Below are positions 32,671 through 34,458 of a stretch of 34,458 nucleotides of DNA, one piece after another. The stretch is from Prevotella sp. Its GTDB lineage: Bacteria; Bacteroidota; Bacteroidia; Bacteroidales; Bacteroidaceae. The stretch's first letter is position 1; each line of letters opens with the position of its first letter. The notes below the pieces were generated by a model. The model was given only the letters and a program-made list of their open reading frames with translations. It was not told the origin of the DNA and searched no databases. A program made the position numbers and the translations under genes. The DNA lies in assembly GCA_017471245.1 (NCBI GenBank), contig JAFUVB010000055.1, positions 1 to 34,458 on the forward strand, given 5' to 3'.

Positions 32671-34032
32671 CTAAATTAATGGAGTGTCCTTTTTTAGGAT
32701 TAATTTATCACCATGAAAACTATCTATACATGGCATGTTAAAATATTTTTCATGGTAAATACAGGGGGTTGTCTTTCCACCTGCACAGATACCATACATT
32801 CCATCCTTCTTTAGAATAAAGCAACCACATCCGAATGGTTCCCAATATTCAATTTCGTCATATTCAAAACCAAGAATGACCTTGCCTTCATAACCAATCA
32901 AACCATACTTCCCATGATTTGAAACTACGCCATGAGGAGTTCTGCTATCGAATTCTACCATCAAATTCCCATGATTTATGATTGCATATTTATTATTCAA
33001 TCTAACCTGATAATGATGATTCCCCAAGATGCAAACATCATCAAACATACACTTTACCAACCACTCTCCTTTGGTGTCTGCAACCCCATGTTTATCTCCT
33101 ATAACTACTTCAAACTGATTGAATATTTGTCCCCATGATTTAAATGAGTCAAATATAGCAGGGATACAAAATTTTTTTAATTTAATATTATACAAGCCCC
33201 ATTTCTCGCTGCAACAAAGCCATATAAGTGGTTCTGATGGAAAATAATGACAGGGTACATCTCCGACGATAACATAATCAGAAAATGAAAAATTGTTTAT
33301 GGGTAAAAAGGTGCAGGCATCTAAGATTAAATATTTATTAAATAGTCTTGCAATAATTATATTTGTTGTTGATGATGTTTGAACTATTGTTATATCATCA
33401 TAAAAGTTAAATGTTACATATGGCTCATAATGTAGCGGTCTTAATGTTTCTACATTGATTAAACTTGCACCTATTATTTTTTGTGGGTGACAAGCATTGT
33501 TTATCATTGAGTTATCAAATACTTCCTTTTTAGAAATCTGTTTGTTGACTATTTCTATTGAATTTTTGCTTTCTATATTCTTTATAATAAAATTCTGAAC
33601 TGTATTATATTTAGTGGATAATCTTTCGTATTTTTTACAATAAAAATAAATCGTTTCTGTTTCGTCCTTAAATATGGTTATATTTTCTTCATTGTGTTCA
33701 GCCTTATTAGTCCAATTGTAGGAACCTGAAATAACGATTTTGTTGTCTATTATACAAAATTTATCGTGCATTAACTGTTTAGTGTCATTCCATCTTAATA
33801 CTCCTCCTGCTTTTACGAACTCATCAAAATCTATTTCATTATCATCAGAACAATTTATCTCATCCTTGTTTAGGATAAGTTCAACACTAACGCCTGAAGC
33901 AAGTTTCAGCAACAAGGGTTGGAATAGCAAATCATTAGTAAACCAAGCGACAGCAATCTTTATGGAACTATTGGCTTTGAATAGTTCTTTCTGAATAGCG
34001 TTCTGTATTTTATGTGAATAATGTTCTACCAT
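32671..34032 (-). CDS. Phospholipase D-like (HKD) protein with WG-type repeats
   Basis: 453 residues. Residues 1-140 form a PLD-like domain: IKIAVAWFTNDLLFQPLL, then MHDKFCIIDNKIVISGSYNWT, in which H89, K91 and D96 form the HxKxxxxD motif and GSYNWT is typical of Nuc-type nucleases. Only one HKD motif is present, so it would work as a dimer. The rest carries WG-type units at about 277-296 (KWGLYN), 315-333, 348-363, 375-397 (KYGLIGYEGKVILGF) and 411-431. WG repeats usually form beta-sheet binding scaffolds. It starts 11 bp after a broken gene and is followed 11 bp later by a small WG-like gene. AT-rich. Function as nuclease or lipase is not settled by sequence. Confidence 0.82.
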   Translation of the reverse strand: MVEHYSHKIQNAIQKELFKANSSIKIAVAWFTNDLLFQPLLLKLASGVSVELILNKDEINCSDDNEIDFDEFVKAGGVLRWNDTKQLMHDKFCIIDNKIVISGSYNWTNKAEHNEENITIFKDETETIYFYCKKYERLSTKYNTVQNFIIKNIESKNSIEIVNKQISKKEVFDNSMINNACHPQKIIGASLINVETLRPLHYEPYVTFNFYDDITIVQTSSTTNIIIARLFNKYLILDACTFLPINNFSFSDYVIVGDVPCHYFPSEPLIWLCCSEKWGLYNIKLKKFCIPAIFDSFKSWGQIFNQFEVVIGDKHGVADTKGEWLVKCMFDDVCILGNHHYQVRLNNKYAIINHGNLMVEFDSRTPHGVVSNHGKYGLIGYEGKVILGFEYDEIEYWEPFGCGCFILKKDGMYGICAGGKTTPCIYHEKYFNMPCIDSFHGDKLILKKDTPLI

Positions 34033-34043
34033 TGTATAGGGTA

Positions 34044-34458
34044 TTAATAAATCATTCTATATTTTTTCATTTCCTCTTTCGCCGGCAATCTTAGAACCAC
34101 CCAATTGAAGAAATTGAAAGCCTTGGAATTATTCTTCGCATTTTCATCCTGTCCATATTTGTCTGTCAAATAGTCGTTAAGTTCTTTTGTTCCATCTATG
34201 CCTGAGTCATAAATGGATTCTCGGATAGGTGTAAGGTCGTGTTAAAGCAAAGACATTGCGAAATCGAAAACCATCATCATTTCTGGCATCTTTTTAGATG
34301 TCTTGATGAAAGAGGCTGAATCTCTTAGCTGCTCATCATTACTCTTACTCATAAATTCCAACAGCAGATCAGCCGTGGTCTCAAGGCCACTGGGAAGCTG
34401 CTTCTTAACTTCTTCCTTGATATAGAGAACTTGTGAAATATATGGATTCTTCATATTG
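34044..34458 (-). pseudogene. Gene 3' end broken by an in-frame stop
   Basis: The minus frame runs in from the right edge through MKNPYISQVLYIKEEVKK to FDFAMSLL, meets TAA at 34242-34244, and continues in the same frame with HDLTPIRESIYDSGIDG to FFNWVVLRLPAKEEMKKYRMIY and a final TAA at 34044. The second half lacks a usable start codon. Either the gene is inactivated, or the stop is a sequence error. The product is not recognised; predicted helices in both parts look continuous. It ends 11 bp before the PLD-like gene, so it would be the upstream gene of the same operon. Confidence 0.65.

Overview
The window comes from a Bacteroidales genome, most likely Prevotella/Segatella-like. The main signs are repeated promoters of the Bacteroidetes type (-7 box TAnnTTTG, with a TTTG-like -33 box about 19-21 bp upstream), a GT3 glycogen synthase, a GldE-type CNNM protein next to ssb, a DUF4270 lipoprotein, a propionate-pathway methylmalonyl-CoA locus, and intergenic DNA filled with short-period repeats. 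The species cannot be fixed from the sequence alone.

Layout. 1-572: 5' part of an IS1634-type transposase running off the left edge. 573-1409: tandem repeat, terminator and a small secreted protein. 1410-5709: glycogen synthase and alpha-glucan phosphorylase, making and breaking storage glucan. 5710-6487: non-coding, with two terminator hairpins, a 52-nt inverted repeat and a 22-bp tandem repeat. 6488-9449: prs, a ThiE-like gene, and divergent nspC for spermidine. 9586-10023: tRNA cluster Gly-Leu-Leu-Gly. 10080-12998: hypothetical, ssb, gldE, phosphopantetheinyl transferase. 13065-13203: a promoter-terminator pair with no ORF (candidate small RNA). 13225-14706: proS. 14904-18827: OmpA-like lipoprotein, MtgA, PcrA/UvrD helicase. 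18828-19075: large hairpin. 19076-21501 (minus): one-domain starch-synthase-like gene, DUF4270 lipoprotein and an overlooked 42-aa protein. 21679-22905: panC-panD. 22906-23646: 22-bp repeats and a 438-bp composite repeat element with terminal inverted repeats. 23647-26294 (minus): methylmalonyl-CoA epimerase, carboxyltransferase, an overlooked 53-aa subunit, and biotin carrier. 26386-28803: TonB-dependent receptor.

28850-34458 is a different kind of DNA. All genes are on the minus strand, its distal part (about 31.8-34.4 kb) is visibly AT-richer, and it is littered with gene remnants. In transcription order it holds a gene broken by an in-frame stop, a phospholipase D-like (HKD) protein fused to WG-type repeats, a partner protein with one WG-like repeat, an AlbA_2/Schlafen-type ATPase-like regulator, and a YhcG/DUF1016 PDDEXK nuclease. 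The last two share an identical 31-nt leader and sit among AlbA-gene debris. The nuclease gene carries two in-frame copies of a near-palindromic 30-bp insert. This is the best candidate for an undescribed (possibly anti-phage or mobile-element-linked) system; that role is inferred from domains and context only.
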